This document shows positions 25,281 to 31,958 of a stretch of 64,000 nucleotides of DNA, one piece after another (the stretch's first letter is position 1; every line of letters starts with the position of its first letter). Source of the DNA: Candidatus Hydrogenedens sp. (GTDB lineage Bacteria; Hydrogenedentota; Hydrogenedentia; Hydrogenedentales; JAEUWI01); NCBI GenBank assembly GCA_016125095.1, contig WGMK01000013.1:186001-250000 (forward strand), written 5' to 3'. The position numbers were made by a program, and so were the translations under genes. Below the pieces are notes generated by a model. The model was not told the origin of the DNA. It made no database searches and worked only from the letters and a program-made list of their open reading frames with translations.

Positions 25281-27338
25281 ATGTTAGCCCTTGCCCTTTT
25301 CGTATTGAGTACCGTCCCCGATGCGCTCGTCGATTTCTCGTCCGATACCCGGCCCGAGAACGCCGTCCTGAGCCGGGCGGACTGGAAAGCTGCAGAATTC
25401 GCCGGCGCGCCTGCCGCGCGAATCGACTTTTCCACCGGCGAGTGGCCGCATGTCGAGTTCGTCGCGGCGGAACCCTGGGACTGGAGCGGCCGCGCCGGGC
25501 TGGAAATCGAACTGGTGAACCTGGGCGAGCGCAACCTGCCGGTCTACGTGCGCGTGGACAACGCAGGCGCCAACGGCTTCGAGCACTGCAACACCTGCTC
25601 GGTCATCGCGCCGCCCGGCAAGCCCGCGCTGCTACGCTGCCGCTGGAACCTCGAGGCCGACCCGCGGCTCTGGGGCATGCGCGGACAACCCGGCGTCGGG
25701 CCTGTCGGCAATGGCGCTACGCTCGACCCCGCTGCGGTCACCGCGTTTCAAATCTTTGTCGACCACCCCGTGCGGCCGGAGTCGATTCTGCTGACCGGCA
25801 TCCGGCTCTTCGGCGAACCCGCTCCGGAAGCGCAGTTGGCGTTCCCCTTTGTCGATCGCTTCGGTCAGTACAAACACGACGACTGGCCGGGCAAGGCGGG
25901 GGACGAGGACGACCTGGCAGAGCGGGCGAAGGCGGAAGCGGCGAGCCTGTGGTCCGGCGATGCGCCGTCGGCCATCTGGCCCTTCGAGGACCGCGATCGC
26001 TACGGCGGCTGGCTATCCGGTCCCGAACGTGAAGCGACCGGCTGGTTCCGCACCGAAAAGCTCGACGGCAAGTGGTGGCTCGTCACGCCGGGCGGGCGCT
26101 TGTTCCTGTCCATCGGCATGGATTGCGTCGGCCACTGGCAGCGCACCTTCGTCACCGGCCGCGAGGACTGGTTCGAGTGGCTGCCGCCGCGCGATGACGA
26201 GCGCTTCGCCACCTTCTACAATGAACTCTCGGGCGCCCACAGCATGGCCGAGCGCATTGGCGGGAAGGGTCTTGGTTTCGGGTTCTACGGCGCCAACCTC
26301 GCGCGCAAATACGGCAGCGATTGGCCCACGCGCTGGCGCGAAATCTCCTACCGCCGCCTGCAATCGTGGGGGTTCAACACCCTTGGCAACTGGTCTCAGC
26401 ACGACGTGCTCGCCAACAGCCCCATGCCTTATGTCGCCTCGGGCAGCATCTCCGGCGTGCCGTCCATTCAGGGCGCCGAGGGCTACTGGAGCGCGATGTT
26501 CGACGTCTACGACCCGATATTTCCGGAGCGCGTCGAGGCCGCCGTCGCGGGAGCAGTGGGAGAGCACGCCAGGAATCCCCTCTGCATCGGTTACTTTCTC
26601 GACAACGAACTGGCATGGGAGGGCGTGCTCCGCGGCGTGCTGCGCAGTCCCGCCGGACAGCCCGCCCGCCAGGCATTGCTGCGCGGACTGCAGGAAACCT
26701 ACGCGGATATCGGCGCGTTGAATGCGGCGTGGCGGACCGACTATGCGGATTGGGAGAACGTTCGCGAAGTCGATGCGCCTTCCGACGCCATGCAGCGCGA
26801 CCTGGATGATTTCCTGCATCGCTTCGCGGGCGTTTACTTCAAGACGATTGCCGAAGCCCTGAAGCGCGCCGCGCCGCACCAGCTCTATCTCGGCTGCCGC
26901 TTTGCGAATTGCCCCGAGCCCGTCATCCGCGCCTGCGCAGAATACGCCGACGTCGTTAGCTACAACCGCTACGAGCACGAGATCGACTGTGCGCGATTCG
27001 CGGTGCCCGGAGCGCCCGACAAGCCCGTCGTCATCGGCGAATTCCATTTCGGCGCGCTCGACCGCGGCCTATTCCACGGCGGCCTTGTGCCCGTCGAAAG
27101 CCAGCAGGAACGCGCCGAGGCATATAAGGCCTACTGGCGAAGCATCGCAGCATGTCCCTCCGTCGTCGGCGCGCACTGGTTTCAATACATCGACGAGCCC
27201 AACACCGGCCGCTACTTCGACGGCGAGAACTACAACATCGGCTTCATCGACGTCACCGACACCCCCTACCCCGAACTCACCCAAGGCGCAACCGCAATAC
27301 ACACCGAAATCTACCGCCTGCGCCAAGAGAGCGAATAA
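25281..27338 (+). CDS. Exported agarase-like glycoside hydrolase (GH50/GH42-related)
   Basis: The protein has 685 residues from ATG 25281; a longer open frame upstream is not needed. A short hydrophobic start may serve as a signal peptide. The N-terminal ~190 residues are a carbohydrate-binding-like beta-sandwich. Then comes the phrase WFRTEKLDGKWWLVTPGGRL followed by 'FLSIGMD', typical of beta-agarase-type GH50 enzymes. The TIM barrel shows acid/base Glu443 in DNELAWEG and nucleophile Glu587 in GEFHFGA, plus 'HWFQYIDEP'. It should cleave a galactan or related marine polysaccharide, though the exact substrate is uncertain. It is divergent from the ELLR/SBP/sulfatase operon, forming a likely polysaccharide-use locus. 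Confidence 0.8.
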   Translation: MLALALFVLSTVPDALVDFSSDTRPENAVLSRADWKAAEFAGAPAARIDFSTGEWPHVEFVAAEPWDWSGRAGLEIELVNLGERNLPVYVRVDNAGANGFEHCNTCSVIAPPGKPALLRCRWNLEADPRLWGMRGQPGVGPVGNGATLDPAAVTAFQIFVDHPVRPESILLTGIRLFGEPAPEAQLAFPFVDRFGQYKHDDWPGKAGDEDDLAERAKAEAASLWSGDAPSAIWPFEDRDRYGGWLSGPEREATGWFRTEKLDGKWWLVTPGGRLFLSIGMDCVGHWQRTFVTGREDWFEWLPPRDDERFATFYNELSGAHSMAERIGGKGLGFGFYGANLARKYGSDWPTRWREISYRRLQSWGFNTLGNWSQHDVLANSPMPYVASGSISGVPSIQGAEGYWSAMFDVYDPIFPERVEAAVAGAVGEHARNPLCIGYFLDNELAWEGVLRGVLRSPAGQPARQALLRGLQETYADIGALNAAWRTDYADWENVREVDAPSDAMQRDLDDFLHRFAGVYFKTIAEALKRAAPHQLYLGCRFANCPEPVIRACAEYADVVSYNRYEHEIDCARFAVPGAPDKPVVIGEFHFGALDRGLFHGGLVPVESQQERAEAYKAYWRSIAACPSVVGAHWFQYIDEPNTGRYFDGENYNIGFIDVTDTPYPELTQGATAIHTEIYRLRQESE

Positions 27339-27722
27339 CCGCACCGCTGTGGCCGTTCGATCCGCTGTAGCCGGTCTCCGAACCCTGTCCTCGCGAAAGC
27401 GGGGAGCGCCACTCTTCTGACCGTCAGGTCTCCAATTTTGGCGTAATGGCGCTGGGCGTCGTATAGGACCAATAAGACCTATGCGACCCATATCACCTCG
27501 CCATCCGACACGCACAATTCGGCACGCGCCCGACTCGTAGGTCGTGGGTTCTACCCCGACATCTTGGCGCTGCGAATACGGCCGCACCTAATCACCCCTT
27601 AGGGTCACAATGCTCCCGCCCACATCCCCAGCGCCATCGGCGCGTCCGAACCAAAGCCCAGGGCGAAGCCCTGGGAATCGTTCACCCCAGAGATATCGAG
27701 CCCTGTAGGGGCGGCCCCTCCC
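27339..27722. repeat. Long intergenic repeat, copy A
   Basis: This is about 350 bp, co-oriented with copy B at 28458-28812. Shared blocks include AACCCTGTCCTCGCGAAAGC with GGGGAG (hairpin), GCCACTCTTCTGACCGTCAG (27408-27427) and GTAGGTCGTGGGTTCTACCC (27537-27556). Further shared blocks are AATACGGCCGCACCTA, CCCCAGCGCCATCGGCGCG, CCCAGGGCGAAGCCCTGGG (hairpin) and GAGCCCTGTAGGGGCGGCCC. A ~90-bp central part is divergent. It lies between the convergent glycosidase and OmpA-like genes and contains no supported gene. Confidence 0.85.
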
Positions 27723-28340
27723 TCACTTACCCAGCGTAAACTGAAACACCGCACGGCGGTTCAGCGCGCGGTTCTGCTCCGTATCATTCGGCACGGCGGG
27801 CTGGGTCTCGCCATAACTTTTCACCCCCACGCGGCTGCGGTCGATACCCTGCTCCACCAGATAATCCGCCACCGCCTGCGCCCGCCGCAGCCCTAGCGCG
27901 AGATTGTACTCCGCACTGCCCGTATCGCAGGTGTGGCCTTCAACGAGTACTGTGTCCGTCGCGTATTGGTTCATGAGTCCGACGACTTCATTCGTAATAA
28001 GCACGGCTTGGGGACTCAGGTTCGCCTGATCGAATTGGAAGAGGATGTTGTTCAAGACTGGCCCACCGCAACTGATTATGGGCGACTCCACATACGGTAT
28101 CTCCTGAGGCTCGGGTATCGGTTCCCTTTGCACCGCCCCGAACAACACCCCGCGATTGCCCCACACCGTCCGGTCCTCAGCATTCGACGTAGGCGCTTTC
28201 GGATGCCACCAAGTCCCCGCGCGACCGTGCGAGTCGGCTATCGGAGCAGGCACCGCGCCCGATTGTCCCCACACCGGAGTCTCCTCCGCCGCAGCAACGC
28301 CGCACAGCGCCACCAGCAATACGCACAGTCTCCGCATCAT
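27723..28340 (-). CDS. OmpA-family peptidoglycan-binding protein, paralogue 1
   Basis: The protein has 205 residues. The ATG pair at 28340/28337 is chosen because GGGAGG lies three and six bases upstream; the longer GTG frame lacks a ribosome site. Signal peptide ~1-18. The N-terminal half has a short shared motif, PAPIADSHGRAGTWW and VWGNRGVLFG. The C-terminal ~115 residues are an OmpA-C-like domain: 'ILFQFDQANLSP', 'VEGHTCDTGSAEYNLALGLRRAQAVADYL' and 'RALNRRAVFQF'. The domain binds meso-DAP peptidoglycan, tethering envelope components. A second copy with the same layout is at 29362. Direct repeats flank this gene. Confidence 0.9.
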   Translation of the reverse strand: MMRRLCVLLVALCGVAAAEETPVWGQSGAVPAPIADSHGRAGTWWHPKAPTSNAEDRTVWGNRGVLFGAVQREPIPEPQEIPYVESPIISCGGPVLNNILFQFDQANLSPQAVLITNEVVGLMNQYATDTVLVEGHTCDTGSAEYNLALGLRRAQAVADYLVEQGIDRSRVGVKSYGETQPAVPNDTEQNRALNRRAVFQFTLGK

Positions 28341-28412
28341 CCGCCTCCCATCCACATCAGTCCGCTGTACCACCTAATCCCCAGCGCGGCTACCCGGTTC
28401 CGTACGCCCCCC

Positions 28413-28438
28413 GTAGGTCGCGGGTTCTACCCCGACAT
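28413..28438. repeat. Extra copy of the GTAGGTCGCGGGTTCTACCC motif
   Basis: The 26-bp motif, able to fold as GTCG-GGGT/ACCC-CGAC, occurs here alone and again inside both long repeats (27537-27562 and 28630-28655). It is probably a fragment of a further repeat copy. Confidence 0.7.
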
Positions 28439-28457
28439 ATTGCCGCAATCTCTTCGT

Positions 28458-28812
28458 GCTGTGGCCGGTCTCCTAACCCTGTCCCCGCGAAAGCGGGGAG
28501 TGCCACTCTTCTGACCGTCAGGTCTCCATTCATGCCGCAAAGTCGTCGATAACCGTATAAGACCCATGGGACGCATAGGACGCATACGACATTGCAGCAA
28601 GCCACGTAGTTACTGAGCCATGCCTTACCGTAGGTCGCGGGTTCTACCCCGACATCTTGGTGCTGAGAATACGGCCGCACCTATTCATCCGTCAGGTTCA
28701 CAATGTAACCGCCTGTATCCCCAGCGCCATCGGCGCGCCCGAACCAAAGCCCAGGGCGAAGCCCTGGGAATTCTTACGCCCAAGAATCGAGCCCTGTAGG
28801 GGCGGCCCAGCC
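28458..28812. repeat. Long intergenic repeat, copy B
   Basis: Second copy of the element described at 27339-27722, in the same orientation and with the same order of hairpin blocks (CCCCGCGAAAGCGGGG, GTCGCGGGTTCTACCCCGAC, CCCAGGGCGAAGCCCTGGG). Together with copy A it flanks the OmpA-like gene. Interval 28341-28457 otherwise shows only the short motif at 28413; no gene is supported. Confidence 0.85.
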
Positions 28813-28826
28813 ATCAGCCAGACACC

Positions 28827-29270
28827 TCAGATCTCCCCGAGCACCGCCGCCAGCCCATCGAGGATCTTGCCCCAGCCTTCGCGCGCCTGTTCGGTGTACT
28901 CGGCATAGGCCGCCGGCATGGCGTGGCAGAGCGAAACCTTGCACCCGCCTTCATTCGGCACCACGTCTATCGACACTTGGTCGGCAGTATCCGCGTACTT
29001 TGGCACCGAAAAGGTGAACGCGAGCCGCTTCGGGCGGTCGACGTCCAGATATTCGCCCATGTGCTCGACGTCCTCGCCGGCGCGCCGTTCGGTGATCACG
29101 AAGCGTCCGCCGACACGTCCGTCGATTTCCACGCGGACCATCTCGCCGTCGGGCGTCGCAAAGAGGAACCGCCCGGCCAGGGCCGGTTCGAGAAACGCAT
29201 CGAAGACCTGTTCTGGGGGCGAGCGGAATCCGCGCTCTACTTCTACAAGCACTGTTTCCTGATCACTCAT
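28827..29270 (-). CDS. SRPBCC/AHSA1-family protein
   Basis: The protein has 147 residues. ATG 29270 is preferred (GGGGA seven bases upstream); an in-frame start 33 bases earlier lies against the terminator of the next gene. The START-like helix-grip fold is indicated by 'VERGFRSPPEQVFDAFLEPALAGRFLF' at the start, 'GGRFVITERRAGEDVEHMGEYLDVDRPKRLAFTF' in the middle and a C-terminal helix 'EQAREGWGKILDGLAAVL'. Members bind hydrophobic ligands or act as Hsp90-activator-like or general stress proteins. No specific role can be read from the context. Confidence 0.88.
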   Translation of the reverse strand: MSDQETVLVEVERGFRSPPEQVFDAFLEPALAGRFLFATPDGEMVRVEIDGRVGGRFVITERRAGEDVEHMGEYLDVDRPKRLAFTFSVPKYADTADQVSIDVVPNEGGCKVSLCHAMPAAYAEYTEQAREGWGKILDGLAAVLGEI

Positions 29271-29300
29271 GGATTTCCCCTTCCGCTCCCGCTTTCTCTC

Positions 29301-29340
29301 CAAAAAGAAAAACCCCGGCGAGGCTGGGCCTCGCCGGGGT
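29301..29340 (-). terminator. Intrinsic terminator of OmpA-like gene 2
   Basis: On the minus strand a 12-base stem ACCCCGGCGAGG/CCTCGCCGGGGT (29312-29323 with 29329-29340) is followed by a T-rich tract (complement of AAAAAGAAAAA, 29302-29312). It ends transcription of the OmpA-like gene at 29362. Confidence 0.95.
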
Positions 29341-29361
29341 CGAAGTGTCTAACGATTCAGC

Positions 29362-30009
29362 CTAGTTGCCGAGGGTGAACTGGAACACGGCGCGGCGGTT
29401 CAGGGCACGGTTCGCGGTCGTGTCGTTCGGCACAGCCGGGGTCGACTCGCCGAAGCTCTTCGTGCTCACGCGGCCGGCGTCGATACCCATCGAGGTCAGG
29501 TAGCTCGCCACGGAGTCCGCACGACGCTGACCCAGACCCATGTTGTACTCGTCGGTACCGATGTTGCAGGTGTGACCTTCGATCAGCACCGTGTCGCCAC
29601 CGAATTCCTTCATCACGGCGATAGCTTCATCCGCGATGGCCTTGCCTTCCGGCTTCAGCGTCGACTTGTCGAAGTCGAACAGGATGTTGTTCAGCACCGG
29701 CACCGTACGGGTGGTGTCGGGAGCAGGCGTCGGGGCCGGCTCTGCGACCGGTTCCGGCGGAGCGGGCTGTTCCCAGGGCGAGTGGTACACGATACCGCGG
29801 TTACCCCACAGCTCGGTGTCGTCCACGTTCGAGGCCGGATCGGTCGGCCACCACCAGTAACCCGAGCGACCCTGCGAATCCGCAACCGGAGCCGGGGTAG
29901 CCCCCGTGTTGCCCCACCAGGACATGTCGTCCCACATCTTGGCGGCGTGGGCCGGCGCACAGGCCAGAGCCAACGCTGCCACCAGCGCTACTGCCATCAG
30001 CTTCTTCAT
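29362..30009 (-). CDS. OmpA-family peptidoglycan-binding protein, paralogue 2
   Basis: The protein has 215 residues, with AAGGAG upstream of the ATG. Signal peptide ~1-22 (ending AHA). The N-terminal motif 'WWGNTGATPAPVADSQGRSGYWWWP' and 'LWGNRGIVY' is shared with paralogue 1. A Pro/Ala-rich linker (~80-105) is followed by an OmpA-C-like domain: ILFDFDKSTLKPEG, 'IEGHTCNIGTDEYNMGLGQRRADSV' and 'NRALNRRAVFQF'. It has its own promoter and a strong terminator, and so is probably highly and independently expressed. It is likely an abundant envelope protein linking the outer layer to peptidoglycan. Confidence 0.93.
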   Translation of the reverse strand: MKKLMAVALVAALALACAPAHAAKMWDDMSWWGNTGATPAPVADSQGRSGYWWWPTDPASNVDDTELWGNRGIVYHSPWEQPAPPEPVAEPAPTPAPDTTRTVPVLNNILFDFDKSTLKPEGKAIADEAIAVMKEFGGDTVLIEGHTCNIGTDEYNMGLGQRRADSVASYLTSMGIDAGRVSTKSFGESTPAVPNDTTANRALNRRAVFQFTLGN

Positions 30010-30090
30010 GGTATGTTTCTCCTTTTTCCGCTTTGCACAATATTCACGACCCGTAGTCCGCTACGCTACGGGGCGTTTTCTTCCATAAGA

Positions 30091-30119
30091 ATTAGACCAC
30101 AGCGATATCAAGAAGTCAA
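30091..30119 (-). promoter_or_regulatory. Sigma-70-type promoter of OmpA-like gene 2
   Basis: On the minus strand TTGACT (30119-30114) and TCTAAT (30096-30091) are separated by 17 bases. The start should lie ~75 bases before the ATG, giving a leader that contains the stem CCCGTAG/CTACGGG (about 30052-30074). Confidence 0.75.
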
Positions 30120-30129
30120 GAATTCTCAT

Positions 30130-30176
30130 CGCAGCGGTAAAGGGGCGTTGAATGCGGAGGCCCCTTTCCTCCTGCG
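30130..30176. terminator. Stem-loop downstream of the thioesterase gene
   Basis: AAAGGGGC (30139-30146) pairs with GCCCCTTT (30160-30167), and an outer CGCAG pairs with CTGCG. There is no T-tract on either side. It may act as a terminator for the hotdog gene or as an RNA-stability element. Confidence 0.35.
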
Positions 30177-30250
30177 GCAAGCAGTATAACACAGGCCAAG
30201 TCGTAATCCAACCATCATTCGCGGCCGAAAATGCCTTAAAAACGGCCTGT

Positions 30251-30694
30251 TTAGCCCGGCAGTCGATAGCCGATGTCGGAGGTCAGCGGAATCCGGCTCG
30301 GGATAAAAGTGGCCATCGCCCGCGCCACCTCCTGGCCCTCCGCATTTACCAGGGTCGATTCCGCCTGGAACAGCCGCTTCGACGCGGCAATCACGGTGCC
30401 TGTTCCGGTGATGACGCCCTCCTTCACCGGCCGCAGCAGCGTGAGGTTCAGGTTGGTGGTCAGCACGAAATACTCCGTCACCAGCGAGTTGACCGCAAAG
30501 AAGGCCGCATCGTCTGCCGCCTTGAAGTAAATGGAGCCGTGTGCCGCCCCGGCCGCGTGGTAAAACTCCGGCCGAATGGTAAACGAGACCACCGCTTTGC
30601 CCGGGGTCACCTGAATCGTCGGCTCGTAATACCGGTTGTTCGGCGCCGACAGGTACATCTGTTCCAATTTGCGGAAGTGGGGGGCGTCGCTCAT
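30251..30694 (-). CDS. PaaI-like hotdog-fold thioesterase
   Basis: The protein has 147 residues, with AGAGGAAAA upstream of the ATG. The hotdog fold is indicated by 'FTIRPEFYHAAGAAHGSIYFKAADDAAFFAVNS', in which the AAGAAHG segment followed by the long central helix is the PaaI-type signature. Then come strands 'YFVLTTNLNLTLLRPVKEGVITGTGTVI' and 'RLFQAESTLVNAEGQEVARAMATFIP'. Such enzymes hydrolyse acyl-CoA or aryl-CoA thioesters; the substrate is not determined. It stands alone on the minus strand. Confidence 0.88.
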   Translation of the reverse strand: MSDAPHFRKLEQMYLSAPNNRYYEPTIQVTPGKAVVSFTIRPEFYHAAGAAHGSIYFKAADDAAFFAVNSLVTEYFVLTTNLNLTLLRPVKEGVITGTGTVIAASKRLFQAESTLVNAEGQEVARAMATFIPSRIPLTSDIGYRLPG

Positions 30695-30748
30695 GGGGTT
30701 TTCCTCTTTTTCGTATTCTTTTTAGCACGAAACGGCAACCCGTGCCAA

Positions 30749-30780
30749 GAAAAAAAGCCCGCGGGGCGGACCCCGCGGGC
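30749..30780 (-). terminator. Intrinsic terminator after the sigma-like regulator
   Basis: On the minus strand the ten-base stem GCCCGCGGGG/CCCCGCGGGC (30771-30780 with 30757-30766) is followed by TTTTTTTCTT. It ends the transcript of the gene at 30807. Confidence 0.95.
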
Positions 30781-30806
30781 GACGGTTCAAACAACAACGC
30801 TCGATC

Positions 30807-31229
30807 TCACACGGCCTCGGCCATGCGCTCCTGCAAGCCGGCCAACGCCTCGTTGATGGCGGGCTTGCGCACCTTGTCGACGGCCTTGCGCAGCTTCGGA
30901 ATGGCACCCCCGACCTTCTTCCCGTCGCGGGTGGTCCCGAACAGGTGGCGGCTCACGGTGCTCTGGGTCAAGTTCAGGATGACGGCGATGTCCTCCTGGG
31001 TCTTGCCGTAGAAGTAGTACAACTTCACGATCTCCCGCTGCCGGTCGGTCAGTTCTTCCTCGATGAGCTCATTGACGGCGCTCGCGACGCCCTCAAAGAA
31101 TTCGCGCATGGCGTATCTCCTTTCACGATCCACTTCATCTTCGAACCACAGGGCCTTGTCAGCCGATATGCGGTCGAGCGTGGCTATTTCCGTCGGGATT
31201 TCCCAGAAATCAGGGTTGTATTGGGTCAT
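30807..31229 (-). CDS. Sigma-70 region-4-type regulator
   Basis: The protein has 140 residues, with CGGAGGAAG upstream of the ATG. The N-terminal ~55 residues (YNPDFWEIP, then a charged helix) match no domain I know. Residues ~58-125 read as sigma-70 region 4: LTDRQREIVKLYYFYGKTQE followed by 'DIAVILNLTQSTVSRHLFG', a helix-turn-helix recognising -35 sequences. A basic tail follows (GGAIPKLRKAVDKVRK). Sigma region 2 (core binding and -10 recognition) is missing, so it may be a specialised regulator. The preceding small ORF overlaps its start by 20 bases, and the unit ends in a strong terminator. Confidence 0.82.
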   Translation of the reverse strand: MTQYNPDFWEIPTEIATLDRISADKALWFEDEVDRERRYAMREFFEGVASAVNELIEEELTDRQREIVKLYYFYGKTQEDIAVILNLTQSTVSRHLFGTTRDGKKVGGAIPKLRKAVDKVRKPAINEALAGLQERMAEAV

Positions 31230-31359
31230 TGCTTCTTCCTCCGCCGCCCAAGCGGCTGACTTCCTCGTTCGGGGTGACTGCGGCCGTAATCGGGTTCATT
31301 CGCCATTTGTAGCTCTGCAGTCGGGAGGCGTTCGTGCATACGTTCGTGAAGTGGGTCAT
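31210..31359 (-). CDS. Microprotein B (49 residues), overlapping the sigma-like gene
   Basis: ATG 31359 is preceded by AAAAAGGAAC, an excellent ribosome-binding site, and opens a 49-codon frame ending TGA at 31212-31210, inside the next gene. The peptide begins MTHFTNVCTNASRLQSYKWR and contains AAVTPNEEV further on. It shares spaced residues with microprotein A at 31490 (VCT, then Arg, Ala-Ala, Pro, Glu-Val at the same distances), which suggests paralogy. Overlap with the sigma-like gene points to translational coupling. No known family is recognised. Confidence 0.6.
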   Translation of the reverse strand: MTHFTNVCTNASRLQSYKWRMNPITAAVTPNEEVSRLGGGGRSNDPIQP

Positions 31360-31423
31360 GGATTGTTCCTTTTTGGAAAACTTCCGGCACCACGCCGAAA
31401 GGTCTAGGCTGAGATTCAGGGGT

Positions 31424-31469
31424 AAAAAAAACGCCGCAGGGAGCCTTGCTGGCCTTCCCTGCGGCGTTT
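31424..31469 (-). terminator. Intrinsic terminator between microprotein A and B genes
   Basis: On the minus strand the stem AACGCCGCAGGGA/TCCCTGCGGCGTT (right arm ~31456-31469, left arm ~31429-31442) is followed by eight T residues (31424-31431). It lies 20 bases past the stop of microprotein A and upstream of microprotein B and the sigma-like gene. It either isolates gene A or acts as an attenuator for the downstream pair. Confidence 0.93.
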
Positions 31470-31489
31470 AAGCGCTTTGTTTAAGCTAC

Positions 31490-31609
31490 TTACACGAGAA
31501 CTTCTCCCGCAGGGGCCGGTGCGGCCAGCAGCAGCACGCGGCGGAAGGCACCGGCTTTCGCCGATACGCACCACGTGCATACCATATTGTGATAATTGCT
31601 GCTGATCAT
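31490..31609 (-). CDS. Microprotein A (39 residues) with its own promoter and terminator
   Basis: ATG 31609 has AGGA nine bases upstream; an ATG at 31618 is too close to that site. The 39-residue peptide begins MISSNYHNMVCTWCVSAKAG and ends APAPAGEVLV. A well-spaced promoter (31658-31686) lies upstream and a strong terminator downstream, so this is a complete transcription unit of roughly 230 bases. No known family is recognised. Residues aligned with microprotein B (31210-31359) suggest a common origin. It could be a functional small protein or a leader peptide controlling the sigma-like operon. Confidence 0.65.
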   Translation of the reverse strand: MISSNYHNMVCTWCVSAKAGAFRRVLLLAAPAPAGEVLV

Positions 31610-31657
31610 CGTGTCCATTCCTGCGGGGAAACAGTCCCCTTGCAGTTTGCTGCCGAA

Positions 31658-31686
31658 ACTATAACAGAGAATCGATGGGGGTGCAA
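31658..31686 (-). promoter_or_regulatory. Sigma-70-type promoter of microprotein A
   Basis: On the minus strand TTGCAC (31686-31681) and TATAGT (31663-31658) are separated by exactly 17 bases. The leader contains GGGGACTGTTTCCCC (small hairpin) just before the ribosome-binding site. Confidence 0.8.
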
Positions 31687-31751
31687 GCACCTTCTCGACG
31701 CCCTTCCACCGGTCTATGCGCACTTTTTAGGCCGGGACCAAGAATTTTTTT

Positions 31752-31779
31752 TTGTGCTACAAGATGGCCCGATTATGGT
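31752..31779 (+). promoter_or_regulatory. Possible promoter of the giant-protein operon
   Basis: TTGTGC (31752-31757) and TATGGT (31774-31779) with a 16-base spacer follow a run of nine T residues. It lies ~180 bases before the first gene. The interval 31780-31958 is otherwise featureless apart from the AGGAGAG ribosome site. Confidence 0.4.
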
Positions 31780-31958
31780 AGACTCCGGGAGTGTCCGGGA
31801 GGCGGGGTTTGACGGGGGTCTTCCAGGGTTGAGCCCTCTCGGCACGAACGGCAAGGGGATAGCCGGGTTGCGAAGTTTGCTGCATCGGGTACTCATTACG
31901 CGCGTATCTGCGCCCCCGATCTGCCTCCTCATTCCACTCACTGACAGGAGAGTCATGC

